Assembly (NCBI GenBank): GCA_964498725.1
Contig: CAZCHS010000054.1
Location: forward strand, 1-20,672
DNA length: 20,672 nucleotides
From: JAFGTP01 sp964498725
Lineage (GTDB): Bacteria > Fidelibacterota > UBA2242 > JAFGTP01
Direction: 5' to 3'
The translations under genes were made by a program, and so were the position numbers. A model generated the notes under the pieces. That model made no database searches, was not told the origin of the DNA, and saw nothing but the letters and a program-made list of their open reading frames with translations. This document shows, one piece after another, positions 1 to 8,340 of this stretch (position 1 is its first letter; each line of letters starts with the position of its first letter).

Positions 1-200
1 ATTTTCAGTAACTTGAACACTGAAATGACCCAGTAGATTTTTAATATTGAAGATTCTTTCTTGATCTGCATATTTTTTAACTGCAAAGGTATGACGAAGG
101 CATTACACCAACTTTTAATTATCCCTGATAAGACATTTAACTTTTCCGGAAATTTTTTTATATTTCCATTATCTGACAAAATTAAAAAATGAGGTGAAAT

Positions 201-875
201 GTGCAATCTGTCGGTACTAAAATGAATCAGAAAAATCGCCAAAAACTAAAAAATTATTTAGAGGTAAATCAGGAGAAAAATGGCGGCATGAATTTATATA
301 AACTGCACGGGTTTTTTACCTGCCTGGCTATTGGCCCGGAAACAATCATGCCCTCTGACTGGCTTCCACTTGTTTTGGGGGGCGGTCCGGAAACAGAACT
401 GGAAAATGAGGAGTTCCTGAATTTAATTATGACCTATTATAACAGTATCTGCCATTGTTTCGCGGAAAACACCAAAGAATATAAAATTCCTTTGGACAGG
501 GAAAAGAGTGACAAAAATAAAACCATGTTAACCAATTGGGCTGTGGGCTTTTATCAGGGTATGCATTATGACCTGGATTTTTGGGAGGATTTTCTGGTAA
601 CTAATGAATATAAATACTTCTATTTATTGGTTGGCAACCAGATTCCGGAAATTGCGGCGAAATTGGAGTTTGATCTTAATCGTTTTAATAAAGATATAGA
701 CGCATATAAAGAAGATATTGAAACAATATTGATAAATATTTATACAGAGATACTGGAATTTAGAAAAGAGTGTGCCGCGGTAACCGAACAGATAATCAAA
801 GAACCCAAGGTAGGCCGCAATGATCCCTGCCCCTGCGGTTCCGGTAAAAAGTTCAAAAAATGTTGTATGAATTAA
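201..875 (+). CDS. UPF0149-family protein with C-terminal SEC-C zinc motif
   Basis: A 224-residue protein. The N-terminal two thirds resemble the UPF0149 (YecA/YgfB) family, seen in the stretch LYKLHGFFTCLAIGPE followed by a WLPLVLGG segment. The last 22 residues form a SEC-C motif, GRNDPCPCGSGKKFKKCC, the zinc-binding tail shared with SecA and many small proteins. The cellular role of this family is not firmly known; the SEC-C tail suggests contact with SecB, ribosomes or another partner, which is inference. The chosen start is GTG at 201 because GAGGTG (191-196) lies just upstream; ATG at 222 is the alternative but has no close ribosome site. The stop codon TAA (873-875) lies inside the first bases of a dispersed repeat, so the repeat may have set the end of the gene. 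Confidence 0.85.
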   Translation: MQSVGTKMNQKNRQKLKNYLEVNQEKNGGMNLYKLHGFFTCLAIGPETIMPSDWLPLVLGGGPETELENEEFLNLIMTYYNSICHCFAENTKEYKIPLDREKSDKNKTMLTNWAVGFYQGMHYDLDFWEDFLVTNEYKYFYLLVGNQIPEIAAKLEFDLNRFNKDIDAYKEDIETILINIYTEILEFRKECAAVTEQIIKEPKVGRNDPCPCGSGKKFKKCCMN

Positions 876-1040
876 CCTGAATCATTCATGAATTTTCAAG
901 TTTTTCAAGCCAAGCGAATAAAATTAATAGGTTATAAAACAAACAGGAAGAAAAAATTTTTGAAAATTCATGGAACATCCGACTCCTGGCGGAGGAAACG
1001 TATCGGCACGAAATGGGCATTGTTCATAATTTATATGAAG
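872..1040 (-). repeat. MITE-like dispersed repeat, copy B
   Basis: Reverse-oriented relative to the copy at 3058-3240. It starts with TTAACCTGAAT at 872 and shares AAGCGAATAAAATTAA, GAAAATTCAT, GGAAACGTATCGG and GGGCATT blocks in the same order as the reverse complement of that copy, with small indels between them. The right terminal TTAACCTGAAT is decayed. Its left end supplies the stop codon of the SEC-C gene. Confidence 0.8.
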
Positions 1041-1214
1041 GATGCAGTTATTCCATTTTCGTTCATTTTTTCACTCAAATTGCTGTTTTTTAAAGTGAAA
1101 GATGTTTCACTCGTTCCCAAATTGAATTTGGGAACGCCATTGCCCGGAGCTTCGAACAAAGATGTTACTATTACCTCAGATTTTACGCCGTCATCTGACC
1201 TTACACCAAAATCA
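876..1214. other. Gene-free spacer made of repeats
   Basis: This 339-base stretch holds repeat copy B, a perfect 25-base palindrome (1112-1136) and a sequence (about 1160-1222) similar to the DNA around the end of the beta-helix gene at 3546-3597. Open frames exist on both strands, but they run through these repeats, show no recognisable domain, and I do not consider them genes. Confidence 0.7.
1112..1136. repeat. Perfect 25-base palindrome, REP-like hairpin
   Basis: Twelve-base arms CGTTCCCAAATT and AATTTGGGAACG surround a single G. Transcribed, either strand could fold into a strong hairpin. It sits about 80 bases past the 3' end of the minus-strand zinc-motif gene, so it could act as an mRNA end stabiliser, but no T-run follows, so a classical intrinsic terminator is not supported. 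GTTCCCAA/TTGGGAAC palindromes are, as I recall, common as dispersed elements in several phyla. Confidence 0.75.
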
Positions 1215-1222
1215 TCAGCCTC
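1160..1222 (-). repeat. Degenerate repeat similar to the 3' end of the beta-helix gene
   Basis: Shares ACTATT-CCTCAGAT, then GTCATCTGACC and CAAAATCATC, in the same order and spacing as 3546-3597, which covers the KMILVR-stop end of the beta-helix gene and about 30 bases beyond it. The right edge overlaps the last codons of the zinc-motif membrane protein. It is probably a decayed duplicate of a sorting-domain gene end. Confidence 0.5.
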
Positions 1223-3017
1223 GCTGTGCAATATCAATTAATATCTCCATCATAAACGCCGGTAGTCCGGTTTGATAAAATAACTTGACCAGGAAAAAAC
1301 TAATCGCTGATGTTAGAATTCCGCCAATCAATCCGATTTTCCATCTTAATGAATCGGAATGAAGGGGTTTCTTTCCGGGTTTCCTAAAAAAGCGTTTAAT
1401 GACCGTATTGAGTATTTTAATAGCGGCGATATATAAAATGAGCAGCATTATTTTTATATAAAGTGAATACTCATCAAAACTACGAACATATTCCTGCATA
1501 TCCGGATTGGAAAAATTGGCTATTTTATCGATAAAGAAATAAATAATTATCATAAATATCGGTATACCAATAATTAATGCGAGATTCATTGCTTTGATAT
1601 AAGTTTTAAAATAATAGCTTTTTATATCACCGATTGTTTGTTCCATTTCCTTAATGACTTCTTTATCATCACATAACTGGATTGACTTTTCCAGGTATTT
1701 TACAGCTGTGCCATATTGCTTTTTGTTAAAATATTTTTGCGCCTCCTGGGAATAGGCATAACTTTTTTCACGGAAAGGGCTGGTTTTGGTGTAGACAAAT
1801 TCCCTGTTTTTTCCCCATACCAGGGCATAGTATTTTTTCCCTTCATAGGAATATTCCACTTCAAATACATCATACTGTAGCAGGGTAAAATTTTGTGCTC
1901 TAATATAAGTTGTACTGTCTAATTCTCCTTCCGGACATTCAGCATTAACAGTATCAAGGAGATTTTTCAAATCTTCCCGAAAGTCTTTTTTTGTCAGTTC
2001 CGTTTCATCGAATTCGATAGCATTAAAATCAGCAGGCAGTTTTTTATCACTTACTGAATGAATAACAAACCCGGTGGTTTTATTGTGGTCAAAATCAAAA
2101 TCAGGATAATGGTCCAGCAAATTTGGATAATGATAATACCATGCTCGTGTTAAAGGGATATATTTTTGTTCTATCTTAATATACTTTACAATTTTTCCTT
2201 TTCCATTACAATGTTTACAAATGACTGTGCCTTCGCCATGACACTTCTCACATTGGACGATTCCGGATCCGTTACAGGTTTTGCAGGTGACTTTGCCTTT
2301 TCCAATGCACGTAGAGCAACTTATTTTACCGCTGCCGCTACAGGAAGTACAGCGTTGAGTGTTGTCAATTTTTCCGCGTCCACCACATTTTGAACATGTT
2401 GTCCATCCCTTGCTGGTATCGCTGTAACCGGATACGGTCACATGACCTGAGCCGCCGCATCGGGAACAGGAGGTGGTACTGCCGATATTTCCCCGGCCAT
2501 TACAGGATGTACACCTATTTGATCCGCTTCCATGACAGCTAGAACATTTTACCTCTCCATCTCCTTTGCAATCGTAACAGTTGTGCTTTCCCTTTCCATG
2601 GCAAACGTGACAGGAAACGCGGCCATCTCCGTCGCAAGTGTCACAGGTATCAATATAATCAGAGCCGCTAACATAAATACTATAATTTAGAGAATTCCAG
2701 TCTTCGGGTATGGATTTCATATTATAGTCCCAGCGATTGATTTCTGACAACTTAAATATTGTCCGTTTACTTGTTGGTTGTGTTTGACTATTTAAATGAG
2801 CAGTTGTGAAATATTTCTTCCGATGTTCATACATGGTATCAAACTGAACAACGTGGGTGGGTATTTGCACCACCGATTCAATTTTTATTGTTTTGCCAAA
2901 GTCTGAATATTGGTCACCATATTTTTTCGCCCAATTTCCTAAATTCTCTTTGAAACTGTTCATGAATTCTTTGTGATTGTTCCAGGGCAACTCAGCGATA
3001 TAAGACATTTTGTTCAT
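1215..3017 (-). CDS. Membrane protein with twelve DnaJ-type CxxCxGxG motifs
   Basis: A protein of about 600 residues. Residues 1-120 form an unrecognised N-terminal region. Residues about 125-278 hold twelve CxxCxGxG units (CDTCDGDG, CHVCHGKG, CYDCKGDG, CSSCHGSG and eight more), the zinc-binding unit that occurs four times in DnaJ. A mixed domain of about 140 residues follows, then a short TPR-like helix pair (AQKYFNKKQYGTAVKYLEKS), then two or three hydrophobic segments near the C-terminus (one contains LALIIGIPIFMIIIYFFI). The array is probably cytoplasmic or membrane-anchored, binding zinc and perhaps unfolded protein, but there is no J domain, so a chaperone role is inference. I chose ATG at 3017 because AGGAG ends five bases upstream; the GTG at 3023 overlaps that site. 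The gene is bracketed by inverted copies of the MITE-like repeat. Confidence 0.85.
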   Translation of the reverse strand: MNKMSYIAELPWNNHKEFMNSFKENLGNWAKKYGDQYSDFGKTIKIESVVQIPTHVVQFDTMYEHRKKYFTTAHLNSQTQPTSKRTIFKLSEINRWDYNMKSIPEDWNSLNYSIYVSGSDYIDTCDTCDGDGRVSCHVCHGKGKHNCYDCKGDGEVKCSSCHGSGSNRCTSCNGRGNIGSTTSCSRCGGSGHVTVSGYSDTSKGWTTCSKCGGRGKIDNTQRCTSCSGSGKISCSTCIGKGKVTCKTCNGSGIVQCEKCHGEGTVICKHCNGKGKIVKYIKIEQKYIPLTRAWYYHYPNLLDHYPDFDFDHNKTTGFVIHSVSDKKLPADFNAIEFDETELTKKDFREDLKNLLDTVNAECPEGELDSTTYIRAQNFTLLQYDVFEVEYSYEGKKYYALVWGKNREFVYTKTSPFREKSYAYSQEAQKYFNKKQYGTAVKYLEKSIQLCDDKEVIKEMEQTIGDIKSYYFKTYIKAMNLALIIGIPIFMIIIYFFIDKIANFSNPDMQEYVRSFDEYSLYIKIMLLILYIAAIKILNTVIKRFFRKPGKKPLHSDSLRWKIGLIGGILTSAISFFLVKLFYQTGLPAFMMEILIDIAQRG

Positions 3018-3057
3018 ATCCACTCCTATAATATTTTTTGAACGACACTTAGTCTGT

Positions 3058-3240
3058 ATTATTCATAAAAATATGAATAATGCCCGCTTCGCGCCGATAC
3101 GTTTCCTTCGGAAACTATCGGGATTAACCTGAATATCATTCTATGAATTTTCCAATTCATCTTTTTATTGATTTTTCGTAATCTGTTAATTTTATTCGCT
3201 TCCTTTAAAAAATTGAAAATTCATGAATAATTCAGGTTAA
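3058..3240 (+). repeat. MITE-like dispersed repeat, copy A (most complete)
   Basis: The inner part, 3124-3240, begins with TTAACCTGAAT and ends with ATTCAGGTTAA. The inverted similarity extends inward for about 30 bases (TATGAATTTTCCAA against GAAAATTCATGA). To its left lie a conserved ACGTTTCCTTCGGAAAC segment and a 10-base-pair hairpin (ATTATTCATA, loop AAAA, TATGAATAAT; 3058-3081). Copies elsewhere in the window share both the inner part and the left extension. No transposase is encoded, so if mobile it depends on an outside enzyme. Confidence 0.8.
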
Positions 3241-3484
3241 ATATTTGCAAATTTTTTTGATCAATAGGATAATTTATCCAATCTTTCAATAACTAAATAT
3301 ATTTTCGGCATATTTTTTAAATTATTTATTAATAATCTATCATTCTTTAATGACGAATTCATGGTGTCTGATTTGGTTGTCTAATTAATCCTGGTATTTA
3401 TAAGTTGTTATTTCTGGCCGGGCTTCAGCCGGCATAAACACAGCACTACCACTTACTTTACCCTCTACTGGTAAGGATCCGTAT

Positions 3485-3556
3485 TACAGGCTTCCGGTAG
3501 ATGGAATATGATATGGGGATAATGAATTGGGGTAATTTGGAAAAAGATGGCACTAT
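3485..3556 (-). pseudogene. Degenerate fragment of a type IX sorting domain
   Basis: Read on the minus strand, this region gives HLFPNYPNSLSP and then a frame that soon stops. It lines up with the intact coding DNA at about 3772-3852, which encodes HLYPNYPNPFNPVTHIKYD and the following residues. Shared blocks include ATTACAGGCTTCCGG, GATATGGG and GGATAATT/GGTAATTTGGA. It sits directly past the 3' end of the intact gene, so it looks like a partial tandem copy that lost function. Confidence 0.65.
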
Positions 3557-3575
3557 TGCCTCAGATCATGCTCTG

Positions 3576-5891
3576 TCATCTGACCAAAATCATCTTCCTG
3601 GATTGTGTATAATCATCGGTAGAAATGTTCAGGAAATAAACCCCTGACGGAACAGAAATGCCATTATTATCTATCCCACTCCATTGCAACTGATAGAACC
3701 CGGATGTTTGGTTCTCACGCACCAGGGTTTTAATGAGATTGCCTTTGAGGTCATAGATGACCATCTCCACATTACAGGCTTCCGGCAGATCGTATTTGAT
3801 ATGGGTAACAGGATTGAAGGGATTGGGATAATTTGGATAAAGATGGTACTCTTTTATGAAGGAACTTTGTAACAGGGTTGATGATACAGGGCCGTATATC
3901 TCTGTTTTTCCATTATAAGCGATCTCTTCAAGTTTATACCAGTAGCGAACCCCTTCTGTGATGGTTTTGTCAATGAATTTATATTGGCGGCGGGTGGAAG
4001 AATTTCCCGCCCCCTGAATGATCTCCTGGTTGATTTTTTCGTAATGTCCGGATTCCTTGTCGCTTCTGTAGATATTAAATCCCATTGTATTGGTTTCACT
4101 TTCAGTCACCCATATAATATTATTATTTTCTCCGTTAGCAATGACTTTGAAAGATGAGAGTTGCACAGGCAGGGAAATATCTGTTGCCGGTTGGTATTCA
4201 TAAGCGCCAATATCAATGGTACCGGTTTCTCCGGAAGAACCATTAACTTTTCGCGGGGAGCCGGTGCCGCGGATATCGTAATCCTGAGAATTATAGTCAT
4301 TCTTTCCGGCATCTATGCAAGGTGAAATACCGGTCAGACAGTAAGGATGCACCGGATCAAGGGCAGAGTCGGCAAATTGCGGATTTAGAAAAATATTGGT
4401 TGTGTCCTGAGCTAGATAATTAGCTATAACGGCATTGTTGGTATTAGATCCGGGATTAGATGTATCGATACAGGTATGGTCCATTTCATCAAGTACAGCC
4501 TGAATGTCGCCGGCGTTTTCAATGGCCAACTGATACATACCGCTGTAGCCATCGCTATTTTCATTGCCCCAGATAATACAATTATTCATATCTACCGTGG
4601 CTTTTGTGTCCAGTAATAATCCTGGTCCCCAACTATCACACGAATTATTTACAATGGTGACATTATTTAAAATGGCATGAGCAGTATTAAATCCAGCAAC
4701 ACCGGACCCCATATGATCATCGTGGTTGCTGGCAATAAGAACATTGATTAATTCGGGCTCAGTGCCTGCTCCGTCTATCAAAATTCCGGAACCACCTTGT
4801 GCAGAATAATTATTGGATATTTCTGTATTAATAATGATAGGTGTTGAACCATCGGAAACATATATACCTCCGCCACTCCAGGCCCGGCATTGGGTGACGG
4901 TTACGTGATTAAGTGAGGTAGTGGAGTTATTTCTGATCCATATACCGGCCCCGCCGCCATATTTAATTCTACCTTTTGTAATGGAAACATTGGTCAGAGT
5001 GGAGGAAGAATTATCTTCACAAATACCACCGCCGCCGTCTTCGGAATAAACTGATTCGATTTCAATGTTGCTGAGTATGGCGGAACTGTTCAGATTATAA
5101 ATACCACCGCCGGCAGTGCCGTTTGTATGGTTTTTTATTGATGTATTCGTCACTTCGGGGGATGCACCAAGATTATACACGGCTCTGCAGTGGTTTTTGG
5201 AAAATTCAATATTGTCAAATTTTGGAGCTGAACCGGGACCATTATAGACAATTGCTCCTTCGCCGTGGATTTCATACGAATTGGAATTATTGGCTGTTAT
5301 CAAAAGATTTTGGAATGTTGGAGATGCATCATCATTCAGAATGGCGCTGCCGGCCCTTACTTCTGTAGCATCTAATTCGTATGTATTACCGCCGGTAATT
5401 GTAAATCCGTCTAAAACAGCCGTCCTGTCAAGATTAAGTGATGCCGGATGGTTAAAGACATGAAAACAATTTTCTGAATTATTGTCGATATTAACAATCC
5501 ATTCATCAGTTATATACAGGCTATCATCCTGGTTTAAATCCCCACTGAGAATAGTTTCATTGACTGAAAAATCACGATTGTCCAAATCAAATTCATCGGG
5601 ATTTTCATTGCCGGAAAATCCACCATAAATCGCCAGATTGTTTTTCATCTGAAATGTCCTGTGCCGGTCAGTGGTGCCGCCTAGGGTTTTGGTGGGAAAA
5701 TAGATGCCGGCTGCCACCCAAATCTGGTCACCGGCGAGAGCCGCATCAATAGCCGGCTGTAATGTTTTGTAGGCATTTGTCCAACTGCTGCCGTCAGCTG
5801 TGCCGGTTGCTGAAGAATTAACATAAATTGTGGAGGGAATAAGAACTGCGAAAAAAACGAGAAGGACAGAAAAAATTTTAAAGACTTTCAT
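3576..5891 (-). CDS. Secreted right-handed beta-helix protein with C-terminal T9SS/FlgD-like sorting domain
   Basis: A 771-residue surface or secreted protein. Residues 1 to about 25 form a signal peptide (MKVFKIFSVLLVFFAVLIPS). The next segment, YVNSSATGTADGSSWTNAY, is the usual opening of beta-helix proteins of the choice-of-anchor-Q / polymorphic outer-membrane type; repeated short units rich in G, N, S and I (for example NNSTTSLNHVTVTQCRAWSG) continue to about residue 570. A fibronectin-III-like region follows (GFNIYRSDKE, then YWYKLEEI), and the last 80 residues contain YPNYPNPFNPVTHIKYDLP and a FlgD-like Ig fold ending in SGVYFLNI and KMILVR, typical of FCB-group type IX substrates. GGAG lies nine bases before ATG. 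The ligand is unknown; such helices often bind or cleave polysaccharide or act in adhesion, but no catalytic residues are recognisable. Confidence 0.88.
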   Translation of the reverse strand: MKVFKIFSVLLVFFAVLIPSTIYVNSSATGTADGSSWTNAYKTLQPAIDAALAGDQIWVAAGIYFPTKTLGGTTDRHRTFQMKNNLAIYGGFSGNENPDEFDLDNRDFSVNETILSGDLNQDDSLYITDEWIVNIDNNSENCFHVFNHPASLNLDRTAVLDGFTITGGNTYELDATEVRAGSAILNDDASPTFQNLLITANNSNSYEIHGEGAIVYNGPGSAPKFDNIEFSKNHCRAVYNLGASPEVTNTSIKNHTNGTAGGGIYNLNSSAILSNIEIESVYSEDGGGGICEDNSSSTLTNVSITKGRIKYGGGAGIWIRNNSTTSLNHVTVTQCRAWSGGGIYVSDGSTPIIINTEISNNYSAQGGSGILIDGAGTEPELINVLIASNHDDHMGSGVAGFNTAHAILNNVTIVNNSCDSWGPGLLLDTKATVDMNNCIIWGNENSDGYSGMYQLAIENAGDIQAVLDEMDHTCIDTSNPGSNTNNAVIANYLAQDTTNIFLNPQFADSALDPVHPYCLTGISPCIDAGKNDYNSQDYDIRGTGSPRKVNGSSGETGTIDIGAYEYQPATDISLPVQLSSFKVIANGENNNIIWVTESETNTMGFNIYRSDKESGHYEKINQEIIQGAGNSSTRRQYKFIDKTITEGVRYWYKLEEIAYNGKTEIYGPVSSTLLQSSFIKEYHLYPNYPNPFNPVTHIKYDLPEACNVEMVIYDLKGNLIKTLVRENQTSGFYQLQWSGIDNNGISVPSGVYFLNISTDDYTQSRKMILVR

Positions 5892-6071
5892 CTATTTGTT
5901 CTCCAATTTTGACGGACTTAAAAGTTTAGCTATGAGATTGAAATTCCTTAATTAATAAATATTAAACCAGCATTAAAAATCCGTCAGTGCTGACCTGTAT
6001 CACTATTTATAGAATTTAGATAAAAGTAGTGCTTTAAATCAATCAGGGAAAACCCTTATTTTTGGAAGGAA

Positions 6072-6701
6072 TTATTGGATTTGCAGAATTTTATTTTTGA
6101 CTGCCCAAACAACTAATTGCGGGGCGTTGCGAACACGGGTCTTCTTAAAAATGGAGGCCCGGTGGGTTTCTATGGTTTTGATACTGATATTGAGATGATC
6201 AGCTATTTCTTTGGTGGAGAGTCCCCGGCAGATATGGAAAACAATTTGTGTTTCCCGGGGAGAAAGTAAGTTGGTTTCTTCCGCCTTCACCGAGAAACGG
6301 GATAGAATTTCTGAAGAAAAGTAATTGCCACCCTGGTGGACTCTTGAGATTGCTGTTTTCAGTTCTGATTTGTCAGCGCTTTTCAACATAAACCCGGCAG
6401 CACCGGCAGCCAGTATTTGTTGATAATGATACCTGTCAGATAAAACGGTCAAGGCGATGATCCGTAATTCAGGATTGATTTTCAGGGCTTGCCCTGTTGC
6501 CTGTATCCCGTCCAACTGCGGCATTCTGATGTCCATTAAAACGGTCTCTTTACCGGTGCCCTGTTCAAGGTGATCAATGAATGTCTGTCCGTTGGAATAA
6601 ATGGCGGCCACCTCAAAACCGTCGATACTTCTCAACACAAGGGCGAGACCTTCCCTGAACAATTCATGGTCATCAACAATGGTGATCTTTATGCTGCTCA
6701 T
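6072..6701 (-). CDS. NarL/LuxR-family two-component response regulator
   Basis: A 209-residue protein with an N-terminal receiver and a C-terminal LuxR-type helix-turn-helix. In the receiver, the acidic pair D10/D11, the phospho-acceptor D57 (VLMDIRMPQLDG), T85 (IALT) and K107 (FMLKSADKS) are all present. The DNA-binding part (about 145-205) has LSPRETQIVFHICRGLSTKE, then a helix-turn-helix ending in IETHRASIFKK. The start ATG overlaps the stop of the kinase gene (ATGA), so the two are almost certainly translationally coupled and partners. Its targets are unknown; it may regulate its own operon or the neighbouring surface protein gene, which is inference. The length is standard for the family. 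Confidence 0.95.
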   Translation of the reverse strand: MSSIKITIVDDHELFREGLALVLRSIDGFEVAAIYSNGQTFIDHLEQGTGKETVLMDIRMPQLDGIQATGQALKINPELRIIALTVLSDRYHYQQILAAGAAGFMLKSADKSELKTAISRVHQGGNYFSSEILSRFSVKAEETNLLSPRETQIVFHICRGLSTKEIADHLNISIKTIETHRASIFKKTRVRNAPQLVVWAVKNKILQIQ

Positions 6702-7909
6702 GTTTCTTCGTCCTCTTTTTGATTGTTCACTACTGGAATTTTAATCCTGATGGCAATACCTGACTGTTCTTTTTTCTGGAAAGCAAGGGTGCCATTCAAC
6801 CCATTAATGCGGGTTTGAATATTTTGCAGGCCCATGCCCCGGCCGGCTACGTCGCCGGGATCAAATCCAATACCGTCATCTTTATATTGGATTGTCAACC
6901 ACTTATTGTCAAATTTGGTCTGAAGGGTTATCGATTTCGCGCAGGCGTGTTTTTGGGTATTGTTGATGAGTTCTGTCAAAATCCGGTAGAGGGATAATTC
7001 AATGGACGCAGCGAATCTTGGCAATTCATCTCCCCGGTAATCTACTGTGATACCGGACAGGTAAACGGTATTGTTGATCAGTTCATCAATTGCACCTTTC
7101 AGGCCAAACTTGTTTAATACCATCGGACTGGTATTGTGCGCGATATGGGTCACCTCCCGGATTGCATTTTTGAGAATGGCATCCAGTTTTTCCGCGATGG
7201 TATATTTTTCTTCCGAATGCCGGGCGTCCCGGTAGGCCTGGAAGTAGTGTTTTGCCCCGGAAAGGGCCGGAGCCAGTCCGTCATGCAGGTCTTCGGCAAT
7301 TCGTTGCCTTTCCTTTTCCTGGATGGTAATGACGGAATTGAGGTAGCGTGCATTAAGGTTTCTTTTTGCTTCGGCTTCTGCTTGCATATTCCGGATAAAA
7401 TTGGAGATGATATAATAGGCGAGATACCCGATCAGGAGAAAATGAATAATATTGATGCTCACCTGGCCGGGGCCATATTCAAGATATCCCTGCTGCACCG
7501 GGAACGAGGGAAGTTGCATTACAATCGAGATACCGGTGGCCATCGTCAGCAGAAGTGTAATCAGATAGATACCAAATGCTATCCTATCATTAAAAACCAG
7601 CAGGGTAAAAATAATAGCCAGTACAAACCAGAGCCCACTGATATTGAGCAATCCGAAACACAGTGCATAAAATCCCCGTAGAAGCACAAAAGCAATGAGC
7701 AATCCGGTTTTGGTGCGGATATTGAATTTTGTCCGAAAGAGGAAGAGCAGTAATATGGATATTCCCAGCACGAGATTAACATTCCGGAATATATGTAGCG
7801 GATGATCGGACAGTAAAAGGAATGTCGTGATATTAATAGGAACAGCCACTATTAAAATGATTAAAATGCTGCGGTTTAGTATTTTATCTATGATTTGGTT
7901 CATAGCCAT
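6698..7909 (-). CDS. Membrane sensor histidine kinase, HisKA_3 (NarL/DesK-like) type
   Basis: A 403-residue protein. Residues about 12-172 hold roughly six hydrophobic segments without an extracellular sensor domain, so the signal is probably sensed in or at the membrane. The dimerisation/phospho-acceptor helix carries EKERQRIAEDLHDGLAPALS with H209 as the expected phosphorylated residue. The ATPase domain shows the N-box (LTELINNTQKHA), DDGIGFD (G1) and GRGMGLQNI (G2). It phosphorylates the response regulator encoded immediately after it. The chosen start is the first ATG (7909); the ATG two codons later is possible, and no strong Shine-Dalgarno is visible for either. The promoter should lie in the 7910-8340 divergent region. 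Confidence 0.93.
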   Translation of the reverse strand: MAMNQIIDKILNRSILIILIVAVPINITTFLLLSDHPLHIFRNVNLVLGISILLLFLFRTKFNIRTKTGLLIAFVLLRGFYALCFGLLNISGLWFVLAIIFTLLVFNDRIAFGIYLITLLLTMATGISIVMQLPSFPVQQGYLEYGPGQVSINIIHFLLIGYLAYYIISNFIRNMQAEAEAKRNLNARYLNSVITIQEKERQRIAEDLHDGLAPALSGAKHYFQAYRDARHSEEKYTIAEKLDAILKNAIREVTHIAHNTSPMVLNKFGLKGAIDELINNTVYLSGITVDYRGDELPRFAASIELSLYRILTELINNTQKHACAKSITLQTKFDNKWLTIQYKDDGIGFDPGDVAGRGMGLQNIQTRINGLNGTLAFQKKEQSGIAIRIKIPVVNNQKEDEET

Positions 7910-8340
7910 GAATGTCCGATAACTGTTCAGTTAAAAAAAGTTCTGCGCTATGCCGGCGTAATTTACACCCCATTATTGATTCCGGCAAAAATTATTATGA
8001 ATCTGAAACAACTGATTTTATCACACTTTAATAAAATTAATGTCCAATCACAAACAGAATTTTTTCTATTCAGTTAATAGTGGCGAATCATCGATGTTGG
8101 ATTTTGCATTAACATGGATAATACACTCCCTATTTATTTTTTTCGACCATAACAATTCTCATTTATTCCTGACTATCAATATCGGGAAGTTTTTAACCTG
8201 AATTATTTATGGGAAAAACCGATTGCCTATTATGAAACCGGTTGACGGCGAATGATATTCATACCGGGAGGCTTATTCATTATTTCTTGAATTTCAAGAA
8301 AAGATTCCGTATTTTCCCTCAGATGAAATATTCATTATCT
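7910..8340. other. Divergent intergenic region between kinase and envC-like gene
   Basis: This stretch of about 430 bases must hold the promoters of both divergent transcription units. It is AT-rich, and I could not single out convincing promoter boxes. It contains a truncated copy of the MITE-like repeat end at 8193-8212. A frame extending from TTG at 8242 into the downstream gene is open, but its first 33 codons do not resemble a protein start, while a clear signal peptide begins at 8341. Confidence 0.6.
8193..8212 (-). repeat. Terminal fragment of the MITE-like repeat, copy D
   Basis: TTAACCTGAATTATT is identical to the end of copy A read in reverse; the next four bases carry one change (TATG for CATG) before similarity is lost. 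It is either an eroded copy or a solo end. Confidence 0.5.

Larger units (their letters stand above)
3018..3575. other. Gene-free spacer with repeat copy A and a decayed sorting-domain fragment
   Basis: The spacer between the two convergently repeated minus-strand genes holds a MITE-like repeat (3058-3240), AT-rich sequence with nothing recognisable (3241-3410), a short hairpin GCCGG/CCGGC near 3417-3433, and a degenerate copy of sorting-domain coding DNA (about 3485-3556). I see no credible gene. The upstream signals of the zinc-motif gene must lie within the right-hand part next to 3018, where repeat A begins only 40 bases away. Confidence 0.7.

Noticed and set aside
888..1241. Open frame of 117 codons on the plus strand after the SEC-C gene, and a 68-codon frame opposite
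   Set aside because: Both run through the dispersed repeat and the 25-base palindrome, have no domain or ribosome site, and the LGT-type peptides they give are translated palindrome.
2166..2393. Plus-strand frame opposite the CxxCxGxG region
   Set aside because: A shadow created by the repetitive cysteine-glycine coding of the minus strand.
6040..6058. Terminator for the response regulator gene (AGGG-AAAA-CCCT)
   Set aside because: The stem is only four to five pairs and the T-run on the minus strand is broken; too weak to call.
7136..7681. 181-codon plus-strand frame opposite the histidine kinase
   Set aside because: It lies fully antisense to a clearly conserved kinase and shows no domain of its own.
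8242..8340. TTG-start N-terminal extension of the envC-like gene
   Set aside because: It would bury the signal peptide 33 residues inside the protein, and no ribosome site is visible.
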